Of a DNA stretch of 36,374 nt, positions 1-10,101 are shown in pieces. The first letter of the stretch is position 1. Every line of letters begins with the position of its first letter. The DNA comes from Firmicutes bacterium HGW-Firmicutes-21. Its GTDB lineage: Bacteria; Bacillota; Clostridia; Oscillospirales; CAG-382. The stretch spans positions 1-36,374 of the forward strand of contig PGZT01000015.1 of assembly GCA_002841455.1 (NCBI GenBank), given 5' to 3'. The notes under the pieces are model-generated. The model was given only the letters and a program-made list of their open reading frames with translations, was not told the origin of the DNA and ran no database searches. A program made the translations under genes and the position numbers.

Positions 1-216
1 CGCAGACTGTTTGAGCGGGTATACGAAATGCCGCCGGTAAAGTATATAAAAATGCTCAGGATGGAAAACGCAAAGCGACTTTTAGAGACGGGCTTTTATT
101 CGGTCAACGAGGTCGCCTTCCGTTCCGGATTCGCAAGCGCAAGCTATTTCAGCACCGAGTTTAAAAGGGATAGCGGAGTTACCCCCCGTGAATATTATTA
201 TATTTCAAGGCTGTGA
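1..216 (+). CDS. AraC-family transcriptional regulator, C-terminal HTH fragment (5' truncated by window edge)
   Basis: Frame open from base 1; ...MLRMENAKRLLETGFYSVNEVAFRSGFASASYFSTEFKRDSGVTPREYY is the typical AraC C-terminal HTH signature. Confidence 0.85.
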   Translation, partial: RRLFERVYEMPPVKYIKMLRMENAKRLLETGFYSVNEVAFRSGFASASYFSTEFKRDSGVTPREYYYISRL

Positions 217-228
217 CGAGGGTAAACA

Positions 229-930
229 TCAATCACAGATAATAAACTCTATTTTATTGTTTTCCGACAAATTGTCTAAATAAAAGGTTCTCGATACATT
301 AACCGAAGGGTTATAGCGAACAGCCTTGTCCGCATAATACTCCGCAATAATCTCGCAAATTATTCCGTTTTCGCTTGCTGTGATAAAAACAGAAAGCTCG
401 ATTGTGGTTATGTAGTACCATTTTTTATTGGAGTATTTAATAGCGATGTGCAAATCATCCTTCATATCCGAGAAAATCTCGTTATCGGTAAATGCATACA
501 GCTCATCCTTATCGAAAGCAAAATCAAGGGTGTATAAGCCCTCCTCACCGCCGGTTGCGGAAAAAGAGCTTCCGATATACTTTGCTCTCAATCGGCTGTC
601 GGACACTACGGACGATTTTTTATTTTTTTTATTGTACGGAACTATATATAACGAATTATCATCCAACGCTGCGGATACCTCGTCTCGGTCATTAAAATAG
701 GCGGTGACAGACGAAGGGTTAAATTCCTTATTATTTACCTCGACAAAAATCTCACCCTTGATTCTGTCTCCGCTATACAGCCTGATACCAATAAAAGCAA
801 ATACACCGTATAAATATAGAATCAAGGCTAATAACAATGCTCCGATAGAGAAGATAATTATCAACCCGATTTTTTCGGATTTTGTTTTTGTTTTTGGAGC
901 GGTAATAATTATCGGTGATTTTTGATTCAT
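229..930 (-). CDS. Hypothetical membrane-anchored protein (one N-terminal TM)
   Basis: 233-aa ORF with hydrophobic segment IGLIIIFSIGALLLALILYLYGVFAFI near N-terminus. Confidence 0.6.
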   Translation of the reverse strand: MNQKSPIIITAPKTKTKSEKIGLIIIFSIGALLLALILYLYGVFAFIGIRLYSGDRIKGEIFVEVNNKEFNPSSVTAYFNDRDEVSAALDDNSLYIVPYNKKNKKSSVVSDSRLRAKYIGSSFSATGGEEGLYTLDFAFDKDELYAFTDNEIFSDMKDDLHIAIKYSNKKWYYITTIELSVFITASENGIICEIIAEYYADKAVRYNPSVNVSRTFYLDNLSENNKIEFIICD

Positions 931-988
931 ATTAAAATCATTATTAAATCATCATTAAAACGATTAATAATTCCTTTCCCGGTAAGTT

Positions 989-3460
989 TTAAATAAACAA
1001 TGTAGTTCCGGCGTTTTCATTGCTTGCGATATAGGTTGCTACACCGCCGTATTCCACCCCGTCAATAAGCTCTTCCTTTGTTATACCCATCAGGTCCATG
1101 CTCATCGTACAAGCGATAAAACGCACGCCTTCCCTCATGGCGGTATTTATCATGGTTTCGATATCATCGACATTCTTCTTTTTCATAATACTCTTTATCA
1201 TTTTTGCGCCGATACCGAGCATATTCATATTCGACAGCGGAAGCCTCCTTGCTCCTCTCGGCATCATAAGGCCAAACATCTTTTCGACAATATTCTTCCT
1301 TACCTTGACACGACCGTTCTTACGCAGCGCGTTAAGCCCCCAGAAGGTAAAGAAAATAGCTACCTTTTTTCCGCTCGCAACCGCACCCTGAGCGATAATC
1401 ATTGAGGCAAGCGCTTTGTCAAGCTCTCCGCTGAACACGACTATTGTAGCGTTTTCCTGAACCGCAGCACAGCTCTGAGCATTTGACTCACGGCTGCCTT
1501 TTTGCAACAGGGCGACATATTTTCCGTTTTCGCTCGTCAAGGACAGCAGGCTATGTCCGTTTGCCTTGCTCCAGCTCTCGACATCCTTTGAAAAACCGAA
1601 ATCGGTCGAGGTAACACGAACCTCATCGCCGGCGGAGGCGTTTTTTATTGCATTATGAGTCGCCATAAGCGGACCGGGGCACTGTAATCCGCTGACATCT
1701 ATGTCAATGATGTTCTTTGGAGCTACTGTTTGGTTATCGGTATCGACAATGGTTTCGACAGGCTTTGCAACACTGTCCGAAACGGCTTTGTAATGTGCCG
1801 TCTTGTAGGTTAAATATCCGCCCGACAGGTTGCAGAGGTCTGTGTAGCCCTTGCCGTGCAGCATCATCAGAGCTACATGCGCACGCAGTCCGACCTGACA
1901 GGTTACGCATATCGGTGTGCTTTTATCGGCGGGAAGCGCCTGCAAGCCGCTCCTCAAATCGTCCACGGCAAGGTTTACAGCGCCCTCGATATGCCCTGCC
2001 GAAAACTCTATCGGGGTGCGTACATCGAGCAGAAAACCGCCGCCTTTTACAAAGGAATCAACCTCGTTATAATGAATGATCTTATATACTTTACTCATTG
2101 CGTTTGAAGCTATATAGCCGAGTATATTAACAGGGTCCTTTGCCGACGAAAAGGGCGGAGCGTAGCAAAGCTCTATGTCGCACAGCTCGTTTACAGTTCC
2201 GCCCAACCTTATTGCCGTGGAAATGACATCGATGCGCTTCTCGGTGCCTTCCTTGCCGACAGCCTGCGCACCGAGGATTTTACCGTCCTCGGGAGAGAAC
2301 AAAAGCTTGAGCGAAATGTTGGTTGCGTTTGGGTAATAGGAGGCATGATTTGTGCGATGAGCGTGAATTGCCGTATATTTTATTCCCTTTGCTTTTAATG
2401 TAGCTTCGTTGTTTCCCGTGGATGCAACCGTAAGGTCAAACACCTTGGCAACGGCGGTTCCCAGCGAGCCGCCGTAGGACACATTAGGTAAGCCGCTGAT
2501 ATGGTCGGCGACAAGCCGTCCCTGCCGGTTTGCGGGCCATGCGAGAGGTATTGCGGTCTCGCCGCCGTTTATTCTGTCCGTAACCTCGACAGCGTCTCCG
2601 ATCGCATATATATCGGTTACTGCTTCACCCGTCTTTTCATCTATAGCCTGTAGGGTTTTTGTTGTTTTTATATGCCCTCTTGCACCGAGTGCAAGACCGG
2701 CGGTTTTTGCCAGGCTGTTCTCGGGAACAACACCGATAGAGAGGATAACCATATCGGCGGCAAGTGTCCTGCCGCTATCAAGACAAACCGTGCGCCCGTT
2801 GTCCTTAAACTCCGAAATACCGTCGCCCAGAATAAGATCCACTCCGTGTATATTTAGCTCCTGATGCAGAAATTGAGCCATCTCAAAGTCGAGCGGACGC
2901 ATTACCTGCGGCAGCTTCTCTACAATGGTTGTCTTTATACCCAAACCGCACAGATTTTCTGCCATCTCAATGCCGATAAAGCCGCCGCCGATAACCACGG
3001 CTGTTTTTGGTTTCATGTTATCGGTATAGTTCTTGATCGCATCGGTATCGGGGATATTGCGAAGGACAAATAGGTTGTCGGCATCCGTAATTCCCGGTAT
3101 ATCCGGTTTAATGGGTTTGGCACCGGGAGAGAGTATGAGTATATCATAACTCTCCTCATAAGCACTGTTCTGCTTTTTATCGAAGGCTGTTATTTTCTTT
3201 TCGGTGCGGTTTATTGAAATAACCTCGGTAAGGTTGCGTATATCAAGATTAAAGCGCGCAGACATACCCTCGACTGTCTGAACAAGCAGCTTGCTGCGTT
3301 CCTTAATAACACCGCCGATATAATATGGAAGTCCGCAGTTGGCGAAGGAGATATGCTCCTCCCGTTCAAACATAATAATTTGTGCATCCTCGTTAAGCCT
3401 GCGAAGCCTTGCCGCAGCAGTCGCTCCGCCCGCCACACCGCCTATAATAATAACCTTCAC
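989..3460 (-). CDS. CoA-disulfide reductase / NADH oxidase-like flavoprotein fused to rhodanese, TusA-like and DsrE-like domains
   Basis: VKVIIIGGVAGGATAAARLRR (FAD site), FANCGLPYYIGG (redox Cys), LLDVRTPIEFSAGHIEGA...CVTCQVGLRA (rhodanese), DVSGLQCPGPLMA (TusA CPGP), C-terminal ATIVVFSGELDKALASMIIAQGAVASGKKVAIFFTFWGLNALRK (DsrE2-like). GTG start at 3460 preceded by GGAGG is preferred over the longer ORF start at 3547. Confidence 0.88.
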   Translation of the reverse strand: MKVIIIGGVAGGATAAARLRRLNEDAQIIMFEREEHISFANCGLPYYIGGVIKERSKLLVQTVEGMSARFNLDIRNLTEVISINRTEKKITAFDKKQNSAYEESYDILILSPGAKPIKPDIPGITDADNLFVLRNIPDTDAIKNYTDNMKPKTAVVIGGGFIGIEMAENLCGLGIKTTIVEKLPQVMRPLDFEMAQFLHQELNIHGVDLILGDGISEFKDNGRTVCLDSGRTLAADMVILSIGVVPENSLAKTAGLALGARGHIKTTKTLQAIDEKTGEAVTDIYAIGDAVEVTDRINGGETAIPLAWPANRQGRLVADHISGLPNVSYGGSLGTAVAKVFDLTVASTGNNEATLKAKGIKYTAIHAHRTNHASYYPNATNISLKLLFSPEDGKILGAQAVGKEGTEKRIDVISTAIRLGGTVNELCDIELCYAPPFSSAKDPVNILGYIASNAMSKVYKIIHYNEVDSFVKGGGFLLDVRTPIEFSAGHIEGAVNLAVDDLRSGLQALPADKSTPICVTCQVGLRAHVALMMLHGKGYTDLCNLSGGYLTYKTAHYKAVSDSVAKPVETIVDTDNQTVAPKNIIDIDVSGLQCPGPLMATHNAIKNASAGDEVRVTSTDFGFSKDVESWSKANGHSLLSLTSENGKYVALLQKGSRESNAQSCAAVQENATIVVFSGELDKALASMIIAQGAVASGKKVAIFFTFWGLNALRKNGRVKVRKNIVEKMFGLMMPRGARRLPLSNMNMLGIGAKMIKSIMKKKNVDDIETMINTAMREGVRFIACTMSMDLMGITKEELIDGVEYGGVATYIASNENAGTTLFI

Positions 3461-3479
3461 AGCGACCTCCAAATAAAAT

Positions 3480-4172
3480 TTATAGTGTTTCTCGGTGAAC
3501 CTGCGCTCTGCCGTCTCTGACCGCCGATATAAAATCAGATATATCATTAAGCGGTGTATCGAAAACCATTCCGCCTAAATCCTTTTGTTCGGGACCGAGA
3601 TGATTATCGGTTCCGCTTGTTTTCAGCAGTGAATAATTATTGGCGTACTCCAACGCTCTGTCATTCTCGAAATCGGTTCTGTTAGCGTTGTAAACCTCGA
3701 CGGCATCAACCTTTTTTGGCAGAAGACGAATCATTTCTGTCCAACCTAAATCCCTGAAGGGATGTGCGTGTGTTAAAAAGCCGCCCTCGCTCCTTATAAA
3801 ATCACTGTATTCGTTTATGCTCATCGATGAAATCTCCGAATGAGACAGCAGCCAGTCGGCATCAAGCCCATATGTCAAAAAATCTGTTCCTATATGGGGC
3901 ACTCTTGTATATTCCCATGCAAAAAAGACCTGTAAACCGATCTTTTTTCCCAGCTCAAATGCTTTGTTATATCCCTTGCATAACTTGTATACCGCTGCTT
4001 CCCATGCAGAGGAATCCGCCGGGGTATTGTCCCGGCAAGCGAAATGGTCGGTTATAATAATACCGCTGTATCCGATTTCCTTATAAAAGGTTACTACCGC
4101 CTCGGCGGGGGAATGTGCGCAGGGGCTGACCTCGCTCGTATGTACATGTGTGTCATAAATAAATCTACTCAT
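3480..4172 (-). CDS. PHP-domain phosphoesterase
   Basis: YDTHVHTSEVSPCAHSP, ITDHF, THAHPFRD and SGTDNH metal-ligand motifs of PHP family. Confidence 0.85.
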   Translation of the reverse strand: MSRFIYDTHVHTSEVSPCAHSPAEAVVTFYKEIGYSGIIITDHFACRDNTPADSSAWEAAVYKLCKGYNKAFELGKKIGLQVFFAWEYTRVPHIGTDFLTYGLDADWLLSHSEISSMSINEYSDFIRSEGGFLTHAHPFRDLGWTEMIRLLPKKVDAVEVYNANRTDFENDRALEYANNYSLLKTSGTDNHLGPEQKDLGGMVFDTPLNDISDFISAVRDGRAQVHRETL

Positions 4173-4274
4173 TTACAGGGGGTTCCTTTGCATTTATATG
4201 GTGTAAAAACTCATCTATGAGTTTTCCACATTGTACCATTATATAACAAAAAACGCAATAGTTAACGATAAAAT

Positions 4275-6788
4275 TCATTCAACGCTTTTCATTGAGGTTA
4301 CAACATCAATCCTTGCGATAAATTTAAGCATAATTAGATTGACAACAACGGCAAAAGCAATGGTTAATACTGCGGAATATAAATAGCTTGCAAAGAATAT
4401 TTCACGACTGAACATTACCAAATCCACTTCCATTGTCGTAATTATATACCTCTGCAGGAGCACACCGAGCCCAAGCCCGAAAACGGTACCGATTATTGTA
4501 AGCACTGCATTCTCACGATACATATATGCAGCCAGCTCCCGATCAAAGAAGCCAAGCACCTTTATTGTAGCAAGCTCGCGTTTTCTTTCCTCAAAATTTA
4601 TGGTGTTCAGGCTGAACAAAACCACGCACACAAGTGTTGCGGACGATGCGATAAGCACAAGAACCACGTAATTAAGCGCATCTGTCATTTTAGAGAAATT
4701 CTCCTCAAGATATTCCGACATAGTAATAGAATTAACCTCGGGATGAGATAAAAGGCTCTCCGCAAGAGCATTTTTATCCGTATCGCTTATAGTGCTAATC
4801 AGAGCCGAATTAGGCAAAAATCGCTTTCCAAACTTTTCCTCAAACACCTCGTGTGTGAGATAAATGTAATGCACTAAATAATTCTCGGTTATGCCGCTTA
4901 CCGTCAGTAATATTACCGCTCCGTCCGAGCTCACGACAGAGAACTCGTCTCCGACAGAAAGGTCATATAACAGAGCAAGCTTCTCCGTAACTATAACTCC
5001 GTTATCGTCGAGGGTGAGAGAGCTTTTGCTCGTTCTGTTACGGAGATTTATATAAGCGTCGAATTCGTCCGCACTCTTTGGGACTATTATATTTACGGAT
5101 GTCTTTTGATTATCGTTAAATATGTCGCAGGTATCGCTTAGGATAAGTGTATGATTCTTAATCAGGTTATTTTCGGTAAAAATACTCTCCGCAGAACCGT
5201 TTCCATTCGTAAAATAGACCTGCATATCATACAGATGAAGCTCGCTGTACTGCTTGTGTACGATTACTGTGATGGAGTCCTGCAAGGCAAAACCCGTGAA
5301 CATCAGCGCAGTACAGCCCGCTACTCCGATAAGAGTCATTATCAAGCGTTTTTTATAACGGAAAAGATTACGAAACGCAACCTTTTGTGAGAAATTAAAA
5401 CGCTTCCACAAAGGAGTAATGCGTTCGATTAATGTGCGTTTTCCGATTTTTGGCGTTATCGGACGCATAAGCTCGGCAGCAGAGGCTCTCATGGACTTGT
5501 AACAGACAAGGTAAGCGGGGAGTGCGGAGCAGAGCACCGCCGCAGCAACCGAAACCGCGCTGTAAAAATTACTGTATATTATTTGAATCGGCGGAAGTGT
5601 GTACATTATCGAATAAGCATTATAAACCACCCGAGGGAAAAGATTGTATCCGACAATCAGCCCAAAGATACTGCCTATCAAGGATGCCGCAACCGCATAA
5701 AGAAGATACCGCATTGCAATGGTTCTGTTGGCATAACCGAGGGCTTTTAGGGTTCCGATAAGGGAGCGGTCGCTCTCCACCAATCTTGTCATCGAGGTCA
5801 TAGTAACCAATATAGCAATCAGGAAGAACATAAGAGGGATAACAAGACTGAGTGCATCCATTCGTTCGGTGTCCTGCCGATAGCCCACAAACCCGAAATT
5901 AGTGTTTATGTCAAGAATATGCCACTCGGCGGGGGTTAATAAGCGTTGCTGTGCTAATGCAGCCTGCTTTTCCGCTTCGTTTTGTGAGAGGTCAATTATC
6001 CCCTGCAGACGGCTAAAGTGCTTATTATATTCGGTCAGACTGCGTTCGTTACCGATAATACGGAGATTATCGCCGACGGGCTTTAAAATATTCTTATAAC
6101 CGTCATCAAAACGGATTGTATTATTGCTGTTTTCGACAATTATATTTATTGAGGTGAAAACGGGAATTTTAAAATCGTCGCAAGGGACTAAAATATACGC
6201 ATCGGTTCTGCCGCTCCCGACATTGTTTGCGCCTCGTTCGTGTGAGATGTACAGCGGATAATCCGCAACCCCGACAATAATATAAGTATCTGTTACAAGG
6301 CTGTCCTCTATCGGTGTGTCCGTACCTGACGAGACGGAAACAGTATCTCCCACAACGCAATCCCTCATCTCAATGAACTTTGGGTCGACCAAGCACTCGC
6401 CGCTCTTTTGAGGGAGTCTGCCCTCGGTCAGTCGGGGGAGGTTGATTCGTGCATTTTCGTCAAAAGAATGCAGCCTAACCGTAAGGCTGCTGTCCTTGCT
6501 CTTGGCAAGCGCATCGAGTGTATAGGCGGCGGTTGCTTCCTTTACTCCCGGAGCGTCTCTGACCGCTTCCAGGTCGTCGTCATTAAAACCATATGGAGAA
6601 ACGAGCTGTATATCCATAAAATTATATTTATTGAAGTAGTCGTTGGCGGTAATCCGCATATCCTCGCCGGTGGTACGCAGTCCGGCAAAGAAAGCAACCC
6701 CCAAAGCGGATATTACAAGTATTGCGGCAAAACGGTGTATGGTTGTCTTAACCTGACGCAGACAATCCTTGATAAAAGCTCTGCTCAT
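4275..6788 (-). CDS. FtsX-like ABC transporter permease
   Basis: 837 aa with N-terminal TM, large extracytoplasmic domain and two FtsX-type permease modules (SLIGTLKALGYANRTIAMRYLLYAV; ELATIKVLGFFDRELAAYMYREN). Confidence 0.88.
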   Translation of the reverse strand: MSRAFIKDCLRQVKTTIHRFAAILVISALGVAFFAGLRTTGEDMRITANDYFNKYNFMDIQLVSPYGFNDDDLEAVRDAPGVKEATAAYTLDALAKSKDSSLTVRLHSFDENARINLPRLTEGRLPQKSGECLVDPKFIEMRDCVVGDTVSVSSGTDTPIEDSLVTDTYIIVGVADYPLYISHERGANNVGSGRTDAYILVPCDDFKIPVFTSINIIVENSNNTIRFDDGYKNILKPVGDNLRIIGNERSLTEYNKHFSRLQGIIDLSQNEAEKQAALAQQRLLTPAEWHILDINTNFGFVGYRQDTERMDALSLVIPLMFFLIAILVTMTSMTRLVESDRSLIGTLKALGYANRTIAMRYLLYAVAASLIGSIFGLIVGYNLFPRVVYNAYSIMYTLPPIQIIYSNFYSAVSVAAAVLCSALPAYLVCYKSMRASAAELMRPITPKIGKRTLIERITPLWKRFNFSQKVAFRNLFRYKKRLIMTLIGVAGCTALMFTGFALQDSITVIVHKQYSELHLYDMQVYFTNGNGSAESIFTENNLIKNHTLILSDTCDIFNDNQKTSVNIIVPKSADEFDAYINLRNRTSKSSLTLDDNGVIVTEKLALLYDLSVGDEFSVVSSDGAVILLTVSGITENYLVHYIYLTHEVFEEKFGKRFLPNSALISTISDTDKNALAESLLSHPEVNSITMSEYLEENFSKMTDALNYVVLVLIASSATLVCVVLFSLNTINFEERKRELATIKVLGFFDRELAAYMYRENAVLTIIGTVFGLGLGVLLQRYIITTMEVDLVMFSREIFFASYLYSAVLTIAFAVVVNLIMLKFIARIDVVTSMKSVE

Positions 6789-6832
6789 TTATTTCATATG
6801 TCCTTTCATAATCCGATAGCTTGCTTTCTGAT

Positions 6833-7534
6833 TTACCATTCTATTTCATCAACAGACAAAGGAGACGGGTTTTGCAACACCCTGTCCGCTTTTCCGTTAC
6901 GGATGTGAATTACCTTATCCGCCATGGGTGCGATAGCCTGATTATGCGTGATGACAACAACCGTCATATTACGGTCACGGCAGGTGCGTTGTAAAAGGGA
7001 CAGAATAACCTTCCCTGTCGCATAATCGAGCGCTCCTGTGGGCTCGTCGCATAATAACAGCTTCGGGTTCTTGGCTAACGCTCTCGCAATTGCAACCCGT
7101 TGCTGTTCTCCTCCTGACAAGCCGGCAGGGAAGTTGTTCATCCGTTCATGCAGTCCTACCTCCGTCAGCGTTTTTTCGGCATCAAGCGGTTCGGAGCATA
7201 TTTGGGAGGCAAGCTCTACATTCTCAAGTGCGGTAAGGTTAGGAATCAGGTTGTAGAACTGGAAAACAAAGCCGATGTCACTCCGACGGTATTCCGTCAG
7301 CTGTTTTGCGTTGAACGAGCTTATCTCTGCGGAATCGACCACAATTCTTCCGCCGTCGCAGCAATCCATACCGCCGAGCATATTTAACACGGTGGTTTTA
7401 CCTGCGCCGCTCGGTCCCGCCACTACCGCAAATTCACCCTTCTCGATTACAAAGCTTACCCCGTCGGCGGCATTTACGGTAACCGTTCCTGTTTTATATC
7501 GTTTTATAACATTGTCAAAAAGTATGAAGCTCAT
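6833..7534 (-). CDS. ABC transporter ATP-binding protein (LolD/MacB type)
   Basis: Walker [11 protein letters not shown], signature [16 protein letters not shown], Walker [13 protein letters not shown]. Confidence 0.93.
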   Translation of the reverse strand: MSFILFDNVIKRYKTGTVTVNAADGVSFVIEKGEFAVVAGPSGAGKTTVLNMLGGMDCCDGGRIVVDSAEISSFNAKQLTEYRRSDIGFVFQFYNLIPNLTALENVELASQICSEPLDAEKTLTEVGLHERMNNFPAGLSGGEQQRVAIARALAKNPKLLLCDEPTGALDYATGKVILSLLQRTCRDRNMTVVVITHNQAIAPMADKVIHIRNGKADRVLQNPSPLSVDEIEW

Positions 7535-7638
7535 GCAGCTCTCCTAATAATTAAAATTAGACATAATGTTGATTTATGACCACGAGTATATTATAATATA
7601 ACAAAGGTATATATACAATAATCAATGTGATAGCTCAA

Positions 7639-7654
7639 GTGTATTTATAGACAC
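7639..7654. promoter_or_regulatory. Imperfect palindrome, possible TetR operator
   Basis: GTGTATTTATAGACAC in the divergent intergenic region; palindromic outer half-sites GTGT/ACAC. Confidence 0.3.
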
Positions 7655-7707
7655 ATTAGGCATTAATGACCATAAATAATTTTTAACGGAAAAGGAGCAT
7701 ATAATCG

Positions 7708-8265
7708 GTGAAGAACAGTATTGACAGACGAGTCAGAAAAACCAAAAATGTGTTAAGACACAATTTAACCCTTCTGCTATCTCAGAATGATTTGAAGAAT
7801 ATAACGGTTAAGGAGCTGTGCGAGATATGCGACATAAACAGAGGCACCTTTTATCTGCATTATAAAGATATTTATGATCTTTTTGAGCAGATAGAGGATG
7901 AAATTCTGTACGAGTTTATCGGCATTATAAACAAGTATAAGTATCAAAAGGAAATGAGCTGGAAATCGGTATTACTGGATTTGTTAAAGTATATATCCGC
8001 AAACGCAGATATATTTAAGGCATTATTACGGACAAGCGAATCTGTTCTTTTAACCCGAATCATAGATATAAGCAAGCCTAAGAGCAAGAAAGAATGGATA
8101 CTGCTGTTGGGTGACGAAAAAGAACAGTATTACGACTATTATTACGCATTTATAACCGAAGGATGCATAGCTGTAGTTAAAGCATGGGTTCTTGACGGAA
8201 TGAAGGAGACACCCGAGGATATGGCATCGCTAATAGGACGGATGATGACAAATTCAATAAATTAA
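7708..8265 (+). CDS. TetR/AcrR-family transcriptional regulator
   Basis: TetR-type HTH KNITVKELCEICDINRGTFYLHYKDIYDLFEQIE; GTG start preceded by AAAGGAG; divergent from ABC exporter. Confidence 0.85.
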   Translation: MKNSIDRRVRKTKNVLRHNLTLLLSQNDLKNITVKELCEICDINRGTFYLHYKDIYDLFEQIEDEILYEFIGIINKYKYQKEMSWKSVLLDLLKYISANADIFKALLRTSESVLLTRIIDISKPKSKKEWILLLGDEKEQYYDYYYAFITEGCIAVVKAWVLDGMKETPEDMASLIGRMMTNSIN

Positions 8266-8296
8266 AATGTATTATGGCAAAAGGCAATGAAATAAA

Positions 8297-8334
8297 ACAG
8301 GGGGCTGCCGGACTCGGTAGCTCCCTGTTTTTGT
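8297..8334. terminator. Rho-independent terminator (possibly bidirectional)
   Basis: ACAGGGGGCT-GCCGGACTCGGT-AGCTCCCTGT-TTTTTG hairpin between convergent genes. Confidence 0.8.
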
Positions 8335-8351
8335 TGCTCTATATTGTATTA

Positions 8352-9611
8352 TTATGTAAGCTCTGCCATTCTTGTCACAGCCACAAAAATGTTGGAGATT
8401 GAGTACCAGGTGGCAAAGTCAACTATTCCGGTTGTGGGCAGCTTGAAAACTCTCTGAAAGGTCTCCACAGCCTCTCTGGTTCTCGGGCCGAACGCACCGT
8501 CCACCGCAAGCCTGCCGATTGCGGGATAATTATTCGCTATCGCATTCAGCTGCTCCTGAATGGTTCTGACCGCAGGACCTGTCGAACCTGTCTGAAGCGC
8601 TGTACCGGGGTAAGACAACGGTACACCGGTGACTCTCTGTGCCTGCATAAGGAAAATGTCCTGCCCGTAATAATTCTTTAAAATATCGATGGAATTGAAC
8701 CCTCTGTCACCAAGAGCTTTTGAACCCCACTGAGAGAGCCAATTTGGGCAGACAGTCCTGACTCCGTCGCAATACTGGGCAAAAAGAGGCTGACGAATGT
8801 TTGGGCGGGTTATAAAGGTTGTAAAGAGGTCATCGACAACCACGGAGATTTCGTCATAGATATTTCGTTGATACACAAACGCCTGATCGAATGCGGTGGA
8901 ATTTGTAATGGTAAAATCAAAACCTCTACCTCTGTACCACTCGGTGTAAATACGGTTAAGGGTAAAGGAAATTATAGCCAATGCATTAGCCCTGATTGTA
9001 GAAACCGGCCAGGTGGAATATATCTCACAGCTGCATACATTTTTTATGTAATCCTTAAAGGGTATCCATAGATTACGGGCGCTGGCATCGGTTGGAACAC
9101 CCTCGTGTACAATGACAAATTCGGGAACAACAGGGTCGGGCAGCACCACAAAGCCTAATGCGGGCGGAAGTGGTTTTACCTCCTCCTCCGGGATTTTCGG
9201 CGGAAAAATACCGTATAAGGTATGAGGTTCAACATAAATATCCTGCACCTGCGGAATTATATTTACGGACGGTCTTAAACGAACATTCTGTATAGCTGTG
9301 CTGTTGGGCAGAATCTGAGCGTTCTCGATTATTACGGGTTCAAAGCCCTCGAAAAATACATTGATATTATACACCGCATATGGCATCGGCTCACCGGGGA
9401 ACATAGAAAATTCAACCGGCGGCGCAGCAAGTTCTACAATCGGTGTCTGTCCGGATGAATCCGTTATCAACTCATCTATAATTTGTTCCTCGCCGTTTGC
9501 TCCGACCGTGGTTATTCTTACGGTTGCACCGTCGGCGGGTCTGCCGACATCGATGGCATATACACCGGTTATAAGACGACCGAGATCCAAAAACTGATTG
9601 TTACCGTTCAC
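8352..9611 (-). CDS. sleC: SleC-like spore cortex-lytic protein: N-terminal pre/pro region, SpoIID-like domain, C-terminal PG_binding_1 domain
   Basis: FKDYIKNVCSCEIYSTWPVSTIRANALAIISFTLNR and CPNWLSQWGSKALGDRGFNSIDILKNYYG resemble SpoIID; GSTGPAVRTIQEQLNAIANNYPAIGRLAVDGAFGPRTREAVETFQRVFKLPTTGIVD is a PG-binding repeat. GTG start at 9611 with AAGGAG upstream preferred over ATG at 9629. Divergent from csp-like genes. Confidence 0.78.
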   Translation of the reverse strand: MNGNNQFLDLGRLITGVYAIDVGRPADGATVRITTVGANGEEQIIDELITDSSGQTPIVELAAPPVEFSMFPGEPMPYAVYNINVFFEGFEPVIIENAQILPNSTAIQNVRLRPSVNIIPQVQDIYVEPHTLYGIFPPKIPEEEVKPLPPALGFVVLPDPVVPEFVIVHEGVPTDASARNLWIPFKDYIKNVCSCEIYSTWPVSTIRANALAIISFTLNRIYTEWYRGRGFDFTITNSTAFDQAFVYQRNIYDEISVVVDDLFTTFITRPNIRQPLFAQYCDGVRTVCPNWLSQWGSKALGDRGFNSIDILKNYYGQDIFLMQAQRVTGVPLSYPGTALQTGSTGPAVRTIQEQLNAIANNYPAIGRLAVDGAFGPRTREAVETFQRVFKLPTTGIVDFATWYSISNIFVAVTRMAELT

Positions 9612-9807
9612 ATGGCATTTCTCCTTCAAAAAATGTATATATAGTAATTATATTAAAGGAAACCTCTTTTTGTACATAATATATGTCAATAACGGTTTAT
9701 AAAATAAACAATGCCATTTTTATATGCATCATACATATAATGTATAAACGGAAAACTATGTTCAAAACAAGCGATAAGTTTACCCATTAAGTTATAGGAG
9801 TGGTTCT

Positions 9808-10086
9808 ATGTCATATAAGCAGTTCAGAAAAGAGAGCAGAAGTAAGTTACCCCTATCACCGCCCCCGCCTGTTATACCCTCTTACTGTGGAATATCGATT
9901 AAGCCTACACCGGAGATACTGAACGCTTACATAAATTTATTCGTTTATGTATGGCTAATAAACGGAAGCGCTTTTTGGATGTTTCCAAAAAAAATACATA
10001 AAAACATACTCTGCGGATATATATGGTCGGGTAAGAGCTGGGAATCGGCATGCTTCAGTCATGTTTTAATTGACAGCATTTATTAA
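9808..10086 (+). CDS. Small 92-aa protein of unknown function, first gene of csp-like operon
   Basis: ATG preceded by TAGGAG; contains LPLSPPPPVIPSYCGI and aromatic-rich C-terminus; ends 15 bp before the csp-like CDS. Confidence 0.7.
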   Translation: MSYKQFRKESRSKLPLSPPPPVIPSYCGISIKPTPEILNAYINLFVYVWLINGSAFWMFPKKIHKNILCGYIWSGKSWESACFSHVLIDSIY

Positions 10087-10101
10087 GGAGGAAACAGCTT
10101 A

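Noticed and set aside
4206-4225. AAAACTCATCTATGAGTTTT palindrome as a terminator
   Set aside because: 2-nt loop, AT-rich, no following U-tract in the useful orientation; sits beside promoter-like sequence, so function is unclear
6408-6908. 166-aa plus-strand ORF spanning the ABC permease/ATPase junction
   Set aside because: Antisense to two clear ABC genes; no family resemblance
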